Shown here piece by piece: positions 14,625 through 24,324 of a DNA stretch of 58,093 nucleotides (position 1 is its first letter; the number at the start of each line of letters is the position of its first letter). Origin of the DNA: a virus; IMG/VR virus record IMGVR_UViG_3300044712_001655, positions 1-58,093 of that record; one strand, given 5' to 3'. The notes beneath the pieces were generated by a model. The model did not search any database. It saw nothing but the letters and a program-made list of their open reading frames with translations, and had not been told where the DNA came from. The position numbers were made by a program, and so were the translations under genes.

Positions 14625-16661
14625 CTATGGTTCAAAATAATCTATAGCAGATCTATATGTAAGAGCTGAAGAAGATTCTGGTGTTATAAAAATTTCTAAA
14701 TGTGCAGGTCCAACTATTTTTATAGGTGAAGTATAAGTTCTGCTAAAAGTTGATGATTGTCCATATAATCGAACAAAATCAGATACCTGAATAGAAGGAG
14801 ATCCGGACACTATTAAATTATGTGCTTTTAAAACAAAAACCCCCCCAGAACCGACGGTAGTACCATTATGACTACAAGATATTCCTGTAACATTACATGT
14901 TTTACCAACCGGAACATAATGATGTGCCCAAAATGTCTGATTGTCTGTGGCAGCTATCGTTCCTATAGCTACGCCTCCTTTATTTATTGCTGAATACAAT
15001 GTTATTATTCCAGCATTAGATCCACCAGAACCAACACTTGTGACTTCTATTTTTTCAATATAACATATGTTTGACGCTATAGTATTAACTCCCGTTGTAC
15101 CATTTAGGGTTAATAATTCTGTATATGGACCAGCTCCATTTTGGTCTAAATAAGTAATTTTTACAATCCTAGCACCCGTTCCCGCAGCAGTATCATTCGC
15201 ATTGGCAGATGCTATACTTCTTTGCGCATTAGTTGTTTGTTCTGTTATTGCTGTCCTTCTTACCGCTACTTGTGTAGTAGCTGCCGTATTAATATCGCCA
15301 AAATTAAAATTAGCACCAAATCCGGTTAATGATGTAACAATTAAATTCCCATTATCATCTAAAAGTAAATCATTTAACAATCCTGTCGTAGCAGATTTAC
15401 CCATAATTTGCGATTTAACAGGTTGTGCAGAAAAATCATTAGCGACAGATACTCTATCAGTATTATCAAAAGATAGATACTCTATTTGAAAATCAGTGTT
15501 TGATACTGCGGCACTATTAGTAATACTAGATCCAATACGAAGAATATCATATGGTCCCGGTATGTGTTTTTTATGTATGGCGAGCATATCGCCATTAAAA
15601 ATAAGAGCCGCAGACTTATTAGTTAATTCTATGCCATATTGGTTAAAAGTTGTCGTAGTATAGTTTTTAGGTAAAGTAACTTCCGTTTCTTCTAAATCGC
15701 TAGCATTTATAGTACTTCGTGTTCTAAATTTTATTTTAGTATTATCTGTACCATTAAATACAACTAATGCACTTATATTTGGAGATGGTCCAATTATATC
15801 TTTAAATCCGAAAGTAATTTCTTGATTAGCGATTCTTTGTGATAAAGCGGCGTTAACCTCTAATGAATATGGTAAATAATCACCGTCTCTGTAAATTGAG
15901 GCCCTTCCTCCATTAGAAGATCCGCTAGATAACGTAATTAATGAAGAACTAACTGAAATAGATGCACTGTTTTCAATAATAGTTATAAAATCACTACTTA
16001 CTGCGGTAGTTGTTCCTGTGGTTCCAGTATATACATTTTCTAATAATATTTCAGTATCTGATATAATTTCAGCAACTGCTACATATAAAGTATCAGCATC
16101 TGATGTTTTTTTAATATAATTAATTCTATGAACTTCTTGTGTAAACAGTGTCCCTATTCCAATAATAGTATTTGAATTATTAGTAAAAGTTAATGTTCCA
16201 GTTAAGGCTGTAGTTAAGGATGTTCCTGAAAAATCGCTTTTAAAAGATCCGGCATCAGTAAATGATTGTGATCTTACTCGTATCGCTCCGTCTGATTCGG
16301 CGACTAAACTATCGTAATCTCCCGGACGATCATGAATATCTGGTATATAAGAAACTCCCTTACGAACAGAAATTTTTTGTCTTCCCCTAGGATCTGTAGC
16401 TATTGGTTGTAGACTTCCATTATCATCTACTCCACCAACTTGAGTTGAATAATCGGGATTATTTGTATTATTTTGACCAATAGATGGATTAGTCGTAGTA
16501 GGATCAAAAGTTACAGGAACTGGCTCACTAATAATATTGGCTACTTTAACCAATGCTCTATTAGATGAATCAACCTGCATTGGATTAGATTCTAATCCCG
16601 TAGTATCCGCTCCAATAATTTTAACCGATTCTGCCGCTTGTATATCTGTTAAATCTGCCAT
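14625..16661 (-). CDS. Large fibre/baseplate-like structural protein, 678 aa
   Basis: Ser/Thr/Asn-rich, beta-rich sequence with few charged residues, typical of tail fibre or baseplate-appendage proteins. The N-terminal 100 residues (SNPMQVDSSNRALVKV, later TDPRGRQKISVRKG) resemble the start and internal pieces of the 16719 and 18000 products, which have matching VDxNGxP-type strands. This suggests related N-terminal attachment domains. The middle looks like a lectin- or laminin-like beta domain (NGDMLAIHKKHIPGPYD). Confidence 0.7.
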   Translation of the reverse strand: MADLTDIQAAESVKIIGADTTGLESNPMQVDSSNRALVKVANIISEPVPVTFDPTTTNPSIGQNNTNNPDYSTQVGGVDDNGSLQPIATDPRGRQKISVRKGVSYIPDIHDRPGDYDSLVAESDGAIRVRSQSFTDAGSFKSDFSGTSLTTALTGTLTFTNNSNTIIGIGTLFTQEVHRINYIKKTSDADTLYVAVAEIISDTEILLENVYTGTTGTTTAVSSDFITIIENSASISVSSSLITLSSGSSNGGRASIYRDGDYLPYSLEVNAALSQRIANQEITFGFKDIIGPSPNISALVVFNGTDNTKIKFRTRSTINASDLEETEVTLPKNYTTTTFNQYGIELTNKSAALIFNGDMLAIHKKHIPGPYDILRIGSSITNSAAVSNTDFQIEYLSFDNTDRVSVANDFSAQPVKSQIMGKSATTGLLNDLLLDDNGNLIVTSLTGFGANFNFGDINTAATTQVAVRRTAITEQTTNAQRSIASANANDTAAGTGARIVKITYLDQNGAGPYTELLTLNGTTGVNTIASNICYIEKIEVTSVGSGGSNAGIITLYSAINKGGVAIGTIAATDNQTFWAHHYVPVGKTCNVTGISCSHNGTTVGSGGVFVLKAHNLIVSGSPSIQVSDFVRLYGQSSTFSRTYTSPIKIVGPAHLEIFITPESSSALTYRSAIDYFEP

Positions 16662-16718
16662 GATAACTCCATAATTTTATAGAGAGATCCATATAGAATC
16701 TCTCGAAAAATTATATAA

Positions 16719-17786
16719 TTAATTTTCTACACCTTCAATAGTGCTATAAACATTCATCGGTTGATTATCTAAGTTTGTAATAACTACAGCAACTGCCACT
16801 CCGGCGGCCACTTGTTGTGGGGCATAGAATGTATAAACAACATTAGGATTTGCTGTCGAATTAAATAGAACAGCTTTTGTAACTGCATTTATTTTAATTT
16901 CAACTTTAATTTTACCAGAGGCTGATGCAGCTACTTGTTGTAAAGACAAAGTTTTTAAAGCAGTTACTGTATAAGTATGTGTATCACTTGCGGCTCCGGC
17001 TAAGGCTGTCACTTGTTTGAAATCCAGAACTTCAGTTCCAGGAACCGTGCCGGAGACAAAAACAGGTAAAGGATTAGCATTATTAACTAACGCTCCGTTT
17101 ACATTTAATTCGACATCAAGAGCTTGTTTAGCACCTTGTGCGCCAGAAGTAATTGCAGTACCTGCGCCATCTTGAGTTCTAGAGTTAACAGAACCAATTA
17201 AATTAGTGCCGGCGGGTAAGGGTTGAGTTACTTCTACTTTAGCTTCGCCGGTAGCTGTATAACTTTGACTATTAGCACCGTCGGTAGGTTTTACATACCA
17301 TCCGTTCGCCGCACTCGCTGAAGCGCCTTGGTTAGCTTCTACTCTTAAGGTTTGTACTCCAGTAGCGCCCGCTCCAAAGTCAGCAGATCCAGTAGCATTT
17401 CCGATTTGAGAGGCGGTGCGAATAGTGCTTGCGCCAACAGTTCCATAGTTTGTATCAACTGTTGAGGGAAAATTTCCAATAGTTCCAGAAATTACCCAAG
17501 GACTCGTACCTTGTTGCGCTGTTACTACGTCCGCTGCTGTAAGTGCTCTAATTTGTCTTGGGTCGATTTGAACTCCGCCGACATTGATACCTACATCTAA
17601 TGCTTGTTGAGCACCACTGGCCTGTGATGTAATAGCAGTTCCCGCTCCGTCAAATAGTTTAGTTCCTATACGACCATTACTATCGATAGCTAATTGTTGG
17701 GAAGTCACAGTAGCGTCGCATAACTTAGCAATTACGTCGCCGGCAGTTTCTGTTCTAACTGGTAAACTTGAATTAAAATCGGACAT
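16719..17786 (-). CDS. Structural protein with internal repeat, 355 aa
   Basis: Ala/Gly/Thr-rich, low in charge. A segment with DGAGTAITSQASGAQQALDV near residue 46 recurs near residue 204 as DGAGTAITSGAQGAKQALDV, each followed by a VNG/VGG strand. Internal duplications of this sort are typical of fibre or baseplate-wedge appendages. It lies in the late operon between coiled-coil and large fibre genes. Confidence 0.7.
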   Translation of the reverse strand: MSDFNSSLPVRTETAGDVIAKLCDATVTSQQLAIDSNGRIGTKLFDGAGTAITSQASGAQQALDVGINVGGVQIDPRQIRALTAADVVTAQQGTSPWVISGTIGNFPSTVDTNYGTVGASTIRTASQIGNATGSADFGAGATGVQTLRVEANQGASASAANGWYVKPTDGANSQSYTATGEAKVEVTQPLPAGTNLIGSVNSRTQDGAGTAITSGAQGAKQALDVELNVNGALVNNANPLPVFVSGTVPGTEVLDFKQVTALAGAASDTHTYTVTALKTLSLQQVAASASGKIKVEIKINAVTKAVLFNSTANPNVVYTFYAPQQVAAGVAVAVVITNLDNQPMNVYSTIEGVEN

Positions 17787-17804
17787 ATTATTTTTCCTTT
17801 ATTG

Positions 17805-17990
17805 TTATGGAATTTCTTCCATTTTTTTTATTTTCTCTTCTAACTCTTTTTCTTTAGCTTCAGAAATGGAAATATGTTCTTTAATTCTGTTAATTTCTTC
17901 CATTCTTTCTTCAATGCGAAGTTCCAATTCTGCTTTAGCCGCGCTCACTCTTAGGAGTTCAACTTTTATTTTTTTTAATTCTAAACTCAT
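17805..17990 (-). CDS. Small coiled-coil protein, 61 aa
   Basis: Almost entirely a charged coiled coil (ELRIEERMEEINRIKEHI). It lies 9 bases after the 18000 gene and 18 before the 16719 gene. It may be a small assembly factor; family unknown. The regular heptads make the reading frame convincing. Confidence 0.7.
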   Translation of the reverse strand: MSLELKKIKVELLRVSAAKAELELRIEERMEEINRIKEHISISEAKEKELEEKIKKMEEIP

Positions 17991-17999
17991 AAAATTCCT

Positions 18000-18800
18000 T
18001 TATCCAATCTCTATAATTTGGATTCTGCATTCAAAATCGCCCAACATTGGTCGACCATGTATAGTAAAGATTTGTATTATATCTCCTGCGCCTAGTACTA
18101 ACCCATTGGAATTAGGGGAAATAAAGTTAAATTCATCATTTAGAGAAGCTCCAAAATAGGTTCTTTTTCGAGCTTTTAATATACTATTAATAAGTAAATC
18201 ATATTGAGATATATTAGACCCACTTATGTCAATCTTTTCTAATTTTGCCGTCTTTCCTACTGGTACGGTATAAGAATTTATCAAGGTACTTATAGAGGCC
18301 GGCACAGAAGAAATTTGATTAAATATTGTCTTAAATGTTGTCGTAACTGGCGGCGTAGGATTTAGAACTTGAACAGGTATAGGATTATTCGAATCATAAG
18401 GCTGTCCGTTTTTGTCTACTCCTAAAGTTCTAATAGCTACTGTCGGTTCTTGTTCATAAACCGCTTTATCGATATCGTCTAATTTTATGTCATTTTTATC
18501 TTGCTCTTCAGCAAAAATAAAAGATCCGGCAGCTACTGTATAAATACTAATATCGGCTCTCGCTGTTAAGGCTAAAGTTTTTGGATCTTTAGAGTCTGGT
18601 ACGGGTCCTACCCAGAGAGTGTTTTGATCTACTACACGTTTTATTTGTACAATTAAATTTGGTAAAGCTGTAGCAGAAATCACAGCTTTCTGTTTTACTT
18701 TAAATCCAGAAGTATTTGATATTTTAATAAGACCTAGAGAAGAACCATCAAATAAAAATAATTGTGGAGGGACCGCTGTCCATTTTTTCTCTATAGCCAT
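18000..18800 (-). CDS. Putative tail/baseplate protein, 266 aa
   Basis: Beta-rich protein with a VDKNGQPYDSNNPIPVQVL segment near residue 129 that parallels strands in the 14625 and 16719 products. First gene after the sheath/tube terminator and therefore probably the start of the fibre/baseplate operon. The sequence upstream on the minus strand (TTAAGACTTAAG) is only a weak relative of the late motif. Confidence 0.7.
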   Translation of the reverse strand: MAIEKKWTAVPPQLFLFDGSSLGLIKISNTSGFKVKQKAVISATALPNLIVQIKRVVDQNTLWVGPVPDSKDPKTLALTARADISIYTVAAGSFIFAEEQDKNDIKLDDIDKAVYEQEPTVAIRTLGVDKNGQPYDSNNPIPVQVLNPTPPVTTTFKTIFNQISSVPASISTLINSYTVPVGKTAKLEKIDISGSNISQYDLLINSILKARKRTYFGASLNDEFNFISPNSNGLVLGAGDIIQIFTIHGRPMLGDFECRIQIIEIG

Positions 18801-18937
18801 ACCAAACCCTTAAGTCTTAACCCGTGTCAAGATATCTATATAAAAGATTAGTTCAGAAATAATATTGATAAAAAAATATTTTACAATACTTTACAATAAA
18901 TTAATTAACTTATTGAATTTATTATTGATTTAAATAA

Positions 18938-18963
18938 AAATGGAGAGAATATTCTCTCCATTT
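18938..18963 (-). terminator. Rho-independent terminator after the tail tube gene
   Basis: A 26-base perfect palindrome, AAATGGAGAGAAT then ATTCTCTCCATTT, continued on the minus strand by further T residues. It is placed to end transcription of the sheath-tube unit. The 197 bases between 18801 and 18997 hold no gene. Confidence 0.8.
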
Positions 18964-18997
18964 AATCTTACTTATTTAAGTTAACTATTTGAAATTA

Positions 18998-19447
18998 TTA
19001 CGGTAAATCAACCGCACCAGATGATTCGTCTTGGGCTCCAGACTCATCACTTGCACGGAGTCCGATATAAGAAATATTAACTCTTGAAGAGGCTTTAGCA
19101 TTGTAGTTAGTATTATCTGTATTTGGTACACATCCTAAGATTGTATCTGTGGTTTTACCAGTTTGTCTATCGACGACCGTAATGGTAAAGGGCTGGAACC
19201 CCAATAAATCTTGGATTTTAGGAACTTTAGGCAACACGTGTTTACCTTGGTCCACAATTCTAAAACCTGAGCAGTTAACTGTTACGGCTTCTTTAGAAGT
19301 AATAACGATCTCGGCAGGACTATATCTACCCAAGATATGAATAGCTTCTGTACCCGTATTGTTGCTAACTACACAACTTTCAAAAATACCAACTAATTTA
19401 TTATCGACGTAAACTTTAGCTCTTGAACCTGTTACAACTTTGCTCAT
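18998..19447 (-). CDS. Tail tube protein, 149 aa
   Basis: It lies directly downstream of the sheath gene, as in contractile phages, and its length of about 150 residues is usual for the tube subunit. The sequence starts with VVTGSRAKVYVDNKLVGIFE and is beta-rich throughout, matching the tube plan of two sheets. A clear AAGGAG precedes the start. A strong terminator follows, as expected for one of the most abundant virion proteins. Confidence 0.8.
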   Translation of the reverse strand: MSKVVTGSRAKVYVDNKLVGIFESCVVSNNTGTEAIHILGRYSPAEIVITSKEAVTVNCSGFRIVDQGKHVLPKVPKIQDLLGFQPFTITVVDRQTGKTTDTILGCVPNTDNTNYNAKASSRVNISYIGLRASDESGAQDESSGAVDLP

Positions 19448-19471
19448 ATTAAATCTCCTTAATTCCTTTTA

Positions 19472-21625
19472 TTATGCTTGTTGCTGGACCGCTGAGAAAT
19501 TTAAATCAAGCGGGACAAAGTAAATAGCCGAAGCTAATTTCATTTCTACAGAAACGTCCATTTCGGGGGCCGCGATAATAACTTTTTCATTTTTGAAACC
19601 AAGTGGGGCGTCATCGCTGGCGGCCAATAATTTAAGTTTTTTATAACCATCCATTTTTTTGACTAAAAATTCTTTAGCGACAGAAGCATCTACATCAGCC
19701 AAAGATTGTCCAACGAATGTTCTTTGGAAAGCGTCCGCTAAATCTAAAGCAATAATATCTGAATCATAAACTGCTTGAATCGAGTTATAAACGAAATTAG
19801 TATCAAAACTATATGTAGTTTGATCAGAAACCCAACGATTTCCTGCGGTGTCGGGCATTAAGAATAATAAGCCCGCTTCTAAAGCCTCTTCTGCATCTCC
19901 AGGATCGCCAGAATCAAATCCTTGAGGATCTTGGAAACTGATGACGTTAGCTAATTTATTGACGATAGCTTTATAGAATCCGCCAGCTTGCATTCCAGCC
20001 GCGACACATGATAAGTACCACGGGAAGAATGAAACTTGATTTCCAGCAGAATCAACTTGAGTAACTTTTTGGAAAGTTAATGAAGTTCGATAATGAGCTA
20101 AACCTTGAGCCATTTCTTTAGCGTCACTAAAACTATCAGTCCAGAAAGATAAGAAAGCTATTCTATGCTTTTTCAATTTTGGAGTACTGTATTGAATACA
20201 ATGACTTTTTGTCGCAGCATTAATTGCAGAAATAGTATAAGTAGAAGAACTTTCCGTTAAACCGTCGGCGATATCCGCAGAAGCGTCACGTGAGAATAAA
20301 GGAATGATCATATTAACTGTAATACTAGCTAATTTATTCAACACATTAACAATATCAACTGCTAAAGTAGCGCCTTTAGCTCCACCAGATAAGAAAATAA
20401 ATCCAGAAGTAGGATTCGGCACGCCGGCAGTAGCTGTAGGGACAAACATTAACGCTCTAGAAGTAGAAGCAAATTTATTGAAATTATAAGCAGCTTTTTT
20501 AATTCTACCCGGTTTTAAACTAGAAGCTGTTGAACAGATACCAATTGCCGCTACACTATCTAAGAATAAAGGAGATAGTTGTTGAGAAGCGGCTGGAACA
20601 GAAGCAGAATATCCAGTCTGTACTGAAATGAAATCTACTAAATCGGATATGGTTTTATATTGATTTAAATCTATATTTAATGAAGCGCCTGAACCGCCAG
20701 TCACTGTCGTGACTAAAGTCTTAGCTACTTGATCAATAGTAATTGTCGCTGTCGTGCCTTGATAACCAATGGAAAAAGCTATTTCAGCATTAATATCAAA
20801 AACTTCATTTAGACCAATGTCTACTCGGGCGATATTTAATTCTACGCCAGGTTCTTGAGAAGACACTGTAAGTGCGGCTACTAAGCCTAAGGCGGCTAAA
20901 TCGCCAGGAGTGCTGTCGATTAATTCAAATGATTTTCCCCAACCTTTTCTATAAGCAGCGGCGTCTACACTCATTGTGAATTTTAAAGAATTTGCAGCCG
21001 CTCCAGCAGAAGCAACGATACCGACGGGTAATAAAGAGTTTAATTCGACGATTAAAGTCGCTAAATCAGCATGATCACCAGGAGTATTGCTTAAAGTAAT
21101 TGCTGTGGATACTAAACCATTCAATCGGATAGAAAAATTAGCTCCGTTTAAAGCAGCTCCGAAGGTAGAAATAGTAGAACCAGAAACGGTTGGAGCTACT
21201 TCAGCAAAAATAGAAGTTAATTTATATTTGTATTGATTTCCAGGTTTTCCGAAATTTAAATCTTTAAGAGTACCATAATCTGTATCGACAATAGCGGAAG
21301 CTTTAACGCTTGCGTTAGTTTTAGCAATATAAATACGATTAGCAGATCCGTTAATTTCTGTATCGGCAGAAGGAGCAGAAAATGCTCTAAATGCATCTAC
21401 AATAGGACCGCTGATATAAATATCTTGTACATCAGCTAATTGATCCGGTGTGAAAAAATTGTCTTTAAGACTGACATTGTTGTAATTATCTCCGCCTTCT
21501 GCTTCACCAAAGATAACAACGTTACCGGAAGAACCGAGAGCGGCTGGGTTACTTTTAACTGTAATTTTGGGATAAGCGCCAGGAACTACAGTATTCACGA
21601 ATGAAGTAACAAGTCTTTGTGCCAT
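19472..21625 (-). CDS. Tail sheath protein, 717 aa
   Basis: The N-terminus (FVNTVVPGAYPKITVKSN) is typical of contractile tail sheath proteins, which begin with a strand that donates to the next subunit. The C-terminal domain (residues about 480-717) has the conserved sheath features, including GFDSGDPGDAEEALEAG and a long VYDSDIIALDLADAF...DVDASVAKEF stretch. At 717 residues it is longer than the usual 400-660, so it probably has inserted surface domains. Together with the tube gene it shows that the phage is a myovirus. Confidence 0.9.
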   Translation of the reverse strand: MAQRLVTSFVNTVVPGAYPKITVKSNPAALGSSGNVVIFGEAEGGDNYNNVSLKDNFFTPDQLADVQDIYISGPIVDAFRAFSAPSADTEINGSANRIYIAKTNASVKASAIVDTDYGTLKDLNFGKPGNQYKYKLTSIFAEVAPTVSGSTISTFGAALNGANFSIRLNGLVSTAITLSNTPGDHADLATLIVELNSLLPVGIVASAGAAANSLKFTMSVDAAAYRKGWGKSFELIDSTPGDLAALGLVAALTVSSQEPGVELNIARVDIGLNEVFDINAEIAFSIGYQGTTATITIDQVAKTLVTTVTGGSGASLNIDLNQYKTISDLVDFISVQTGYSASVPAASQQLSPLFLDSVAAIGICSTASSLKPGRIKKAAYNFNKFASTSRALMFVPTATAGVPNPTSGFIFLSGGAKGATLAVDIVNVLNKLASITVNMIIPLFSRDASADIADGLTESSSTYTISAINAATKSHCIQYSTPKLKKHRIAFLSFWTDSFSDAKEMAQGLAHYRTSLTFQKVTQVDSAGNQVSFFPWYLSCVAAGMQAGGFYKAIVNKLANVISFQDPQGFDSGDPGDAEEALEAGLLFLMPDTAGNRWVSDQTTYSFDTNFVYNSIQAVYDSDIIALDLADAFQRTFVGQSLADVDASVAKEFLVKKMDGYKKLKLLAASDDAPLGFKNEKVIIAAPEMDVSVEMKLASAIYFVPLDLNFSAVQQQA

Positions 21626-21641
21626 ATTTAAATCTCCTTAA

Positions 21642-21896
21642 TTATTTTTTAAGTCCAAAACTTTTTAAACCATCTTCAAATTTATCTGGTTCATCTAATT
21701 TCATAGTAACTAAATGTAACCAAATAATATTTTCCAATTCTTTTGTTTTTCCATATTTATATTTTTCTTGTGCCCAAAATATACTAAATAATTCTCTCTT
21801 TTCCTCTTGAGATAATTTTTTAGGAACAGAAATGTGTTTAGAAGCTCGATAGGCTTTAATCTCTTCTAAGGACATTTCTTCAAATGATTTTTCCAT
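21642..21896 (-). CDS. Hypothetical protein, 84 aa
   Basis: Helical, charged protein coupled to the upstream gene by a one-base overlap and lying 16 bases before the sheath gene. Sequence such as KAYRASKHISVPKKLSQEEKREL has no recognised family. Probably a late assembly factor. Confidence 0.7.
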   Translation of the reverse strand: MEKSFEEMSLEEIKAYRASKHISVPKKLSQEEKRELFSIFWAQEKYKYGKTKELENIIWLHLVTMKLDEPDKFEDGLKSFGLKK

Positions 21897-22816
21897 TATT
21901 TTTCTTCCTTAGTAAGATTTGGTTTAGGCATTTCTTTAAGCTCTTTTAATTTTTCTGAATGTATCTCTTTTGCTTTATTTGCGGAAGCTTCAGTTCCTCT
22001 TCCAGAATGCGCTCTTTGTACTTTTAATCCAGCCTCTGAATGTCCATGTTCTAATCGTTTTTGTGTTTGATTATAGACAGGAGCTACAGAATGTACACCT
22101 TTTACGGACGTATTATCGTCATAGTTATAGGCATGGCTTGAAGAGTGTTTACCCTCTCCTTTTTCCATAGTTTCTTTTTTAGATTTTCTTTTAGCTTCAA
22201 TATGTCCTAAGAATTTAGCTAATTTTAAACTACCATAAGATTTAGGAGAAGTTCCCCATTCCTGATTATTGCCTTCTGCATTTTCTTTAGGATTTAATTC
22301 AGGATCTACTTGCTCTCTAACTTTTTGATCGCCGGTAATATCTTTGGACTCAGGCTCGGCTTTATTCACTTTCAATTCTTTTAACTCTTCTTTATGAGAA
22401 GCAGGATCTTTAGCAATATGCTCTACGACGTCATGGGCGACTTCTTCGCCTAATTCTTCATCTTGCTTAGAATCGGGATTGCCCTCTCGTTTAGTTAAAT
22501 TTGGTTTAGGCATAGCTTTTAATTCTTTTAAAACTTTTTTATGAGCTACCGTCGCCGTACTATTTTTACCTTTACCGGCCCTAGTTAAATGGCCCGCGAA
22601 AGATTCTCCTAATTCTTTTTTACTTTCAGCGGCCGTACCATAAGTAGGTTCATGGACACCCTTTTCTTCTCCAGTCGTTCTCGCTCCGCCCACTTTGCCC
22701 ATAGATACTGCTTTTTCTAAACTATGTTCAATATGCGTTTTTTTAAGCACTTCTTCGGTTTTCTTTAAGACAGCGATGGCTGCTTCTCTAGCACTATATT
22801 TTTTTTCTTCTGACAT
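21896..22816 (-). CDS. Charged, disordered late protein with duplicated motif, 306 aa
   Basis: Very rich in Lys, Glu, His and Ser, with almost no hydrophobic core, so mostly disordered. LKELKAMPKPNLTK near residue 96 recurs as LKELKEMPKPNLTK at the C-terminus. This layout is similar to the tail region of the prohead protease gene at 37886 and to internal head proteins. It could be packaged with DNA or be processed by the protease. A late motif lies 20 bases upstream of its start. Confidence 0.65.
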   Translation of the reverse strand: MSEEKKYSAREAAIAVLKKTEEVLKKTHIEHSLEKAVSMGKVGGARTTGEEKGVHEPTYGTAAESKKELGESFAGHLTRAGKGKNSTATVAHKKVLKELKAMPKPNLTKREGNPDSKQDEELGEEVAHDVVEHIAKDPASHKEELKELKVNKAEPESKDITGDQKVREQVDPELNPKENAEGNNQEWGTSPKSYGSLKLAKFLGHIEAKRKSKKETMEKGEGKHSSSHAYNYDDNTSVKGVHSVAPVYNQTQKRLEHGHSEAGLKVQRAHSGRGTEASANKAKEIHSEKLKELKEMPKPNLTKEEK

Positions 22817-22836
22817 ATTAAAACCTCATATACTCA

Positions 22837-22846
22837 CTTAAGATTA
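22837..22846 (-). promoter_or_regulatory. Late motif TAATCTTAAG
   Basis: Minus-strand TAATCTTAAG, 20 bases before the start at 22816. It is one of several identical or near-identical copies before virion genes, and no -35 element is visible. Confidence 0.6.
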
Positions 22847-22882
22847 TTTCATTTATTTATTCAACTCTATAAGTATTTGTTT

Positions 22883-23296
22883 TTACTCAATTCTTTTAGA
22901 ATGAACAATTTCTAGAAATTTTCTAAATTCTTCTAAATTTTTATTTTTTATATTTTCAAAATCTTCCTTTTTAAAGAAATTTGAAGGTTTATCGAAAGCG
23001 TCTGGCGCACTTTTAGCCTTTGGAGTCCTAATTCCGACTTTACCAATTTTAGAAGGGTCTTTAATAGAAAGAGGTTTTTGTAAAGTCATTTTCATTCCTT
23101 CTATTTTGGCTAATTCTTCTTTAATGAAATCGGGTAACTCTTCGGATTTAGTAGCATTTTGAAAAATATGCATTACTAAACCCCAATCATTATCTTGTAA
23201 ATCGGAGACAGATTTACCCTTAGATTTTGCAGCCGCCTCTTTAGCTGCTTTCCATGCTACTTCTTGAGCTTTTGTTTTTACAACTCCGACGGGCAT
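22883..23296 (-). CDS. Conserved phage protein, 137 aa
   Basis: The N-terminal 50 residues (MPVGVVKTKAQEVAWKAAK, then DNDWGLVMHIFQ) match a short domain seen in many phage proteins (MPVGVVKT...W..AK...Y..M.IFQ), whose function is unknown. The rest is Lys-rich. The start follows AAGGAAAG and a late motif. Confidence 0.75.
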   Translation of the reverse strand: MPVGVVKTKAQEVAWKAAKEAAAKSKGKSVSDLQDNDWGLVMHIFQNATKSEELPDFIKEELAKIEGMKMTLQKPLSIKDPSKIGKVGIRTPKAKSAPDAFDKPSNFFKKEDFENIKNKNLEEFRKFLEIVHSKRIE

Positions 23297-23315
23297 AAAC
23301 TTTCCTTATATTATC

Positions 23316-23325
23316 CTTAAGATTA
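23316..23325 (-). promoter_or_regulatory. Late motif TAATCTTAAG
   Basis: Minus-strand TAATCTTAAG, 19 bases before the start at 23296. Its first three bases are also the stop codon TAA of the upstream gene. Confidence 0.6.
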
Positions 23326-24315
23326 GGGTATTTGATCTTTTTTCGTATACCAAATCTCTTCCGTCTTATCAATAAATTCAGGAGAATCTTCGTTACTTAA
23401 TATTTTTATTCCGCCAACCATGCCATCTTGAGTTTTTTCTTTGAGGTTTATATATTCTATAATTCTGTGGGGCGTTTTGATCCATGTATTTTCAGTCATT
23501 CCTGTGACTGTTACCGATCTTACAAAAGCCTGCTCCCCATTCGGTCCACTATAATTAGAATCTTCTGATAATGAACTATTTCTAACACTGGTTTGGGTAA
23601 AACCTAATCCTTCGAATAAATTTTCTCTATATCTTAAGACGGCATATAGGACAATCGAATGTAACCACAATACAGTTTGAGGATCTCCATGAGAATGACA
23701 AAGAATCTGAGAAGTTTCTTGGAAAAAAGTATGTTCTACTGCTGCTCTATAATATTGATATTGTGGAACAATTGCCAATTGAGTAGCATTTAAACTTATA
23801 TTACTTTCAATCATAATACCATTCGTTGTTACTTCTTGTATAACAACACCTTCACCTGTAGTTGGATTCACTAAAATCATTCCCTGCCTTACATTTTCTA
23901 AATTGACAGAGTTTTCGACATAGACCATACCGGTGTCCATGTCATATCCAGTGGGAGTAAATGGTTTAACAATATAACTTATTGATTTTCCTATTTGTTT
24001 AGGCAATAGAGTAGCGACTTCCGTACTTGCATCGCCCATATGTTTCATTTCGTCTTTTTCGTCGGCCGGCCCCGGCACGATATTTATACAAGGAGAACGA
24101 TCTTCGTCCATTCTAGGTCTTAAGTAAACTTCAATATTATTATTTAAAAACCATTCTTTACAAGCATCTATATGTTTTTGGCCATATTTTTGATTTAAGT
24201 AAGGATTAGAAATACAAATTGATAACATATCATCGATCAGCCAAGGATTTTGTCGCATATCCTCTAAACTTAATTCGACCATGCTTTTTAAAACCATATC
24301 TAATTGAAAAATCAT
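23323..24315 (-). CDS. Putative neck/tail-completion protein, 330 aa
   Basis: Unrecognised by signature. It has a helical N-terminus, a beta-rich middle (residues about 100-190) and a C-terminal part with HSIVLYAVLRYRENLFEGLGF, which resembles proteins placed between the head completion and sheath genes of contractile phages. The position, after the HK97 gp10-like gene and before the sheath, supports a tail-terminator or neck role. Confidence 0.65.
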   Translation of the reverse strand: MIFQLDMVLKSMVELSLEDMRQNPWLIDDMLSICISNPYLNQKYGQKHIDACKEWFLNNNIEVYLRPRMDEDRSPCINIVPGPADEKDEMKHMGDASTEVATLLPKQIGKSISYIVKPFTPTGYDMDTGMVYVENSVNLENVRQGMILVNPTTGEGVVIQEVTTNGIMIESNISLNATQLAIVPQYQYYRAAVEHTFFQETSQILCHSHGDPQTVLWLHSIVLYAVLRYRENLFEGLGFTQTSVRNSSLSEDSNYSGPNGEQAFVRSVTVTGMTENTWIKTPHRIIEYINLKEKTQDGMVGGIKILSNEDSPEFIDKTEEIWYTKKDQIP

Positions 24316-24324
24316 ACTAACCTC

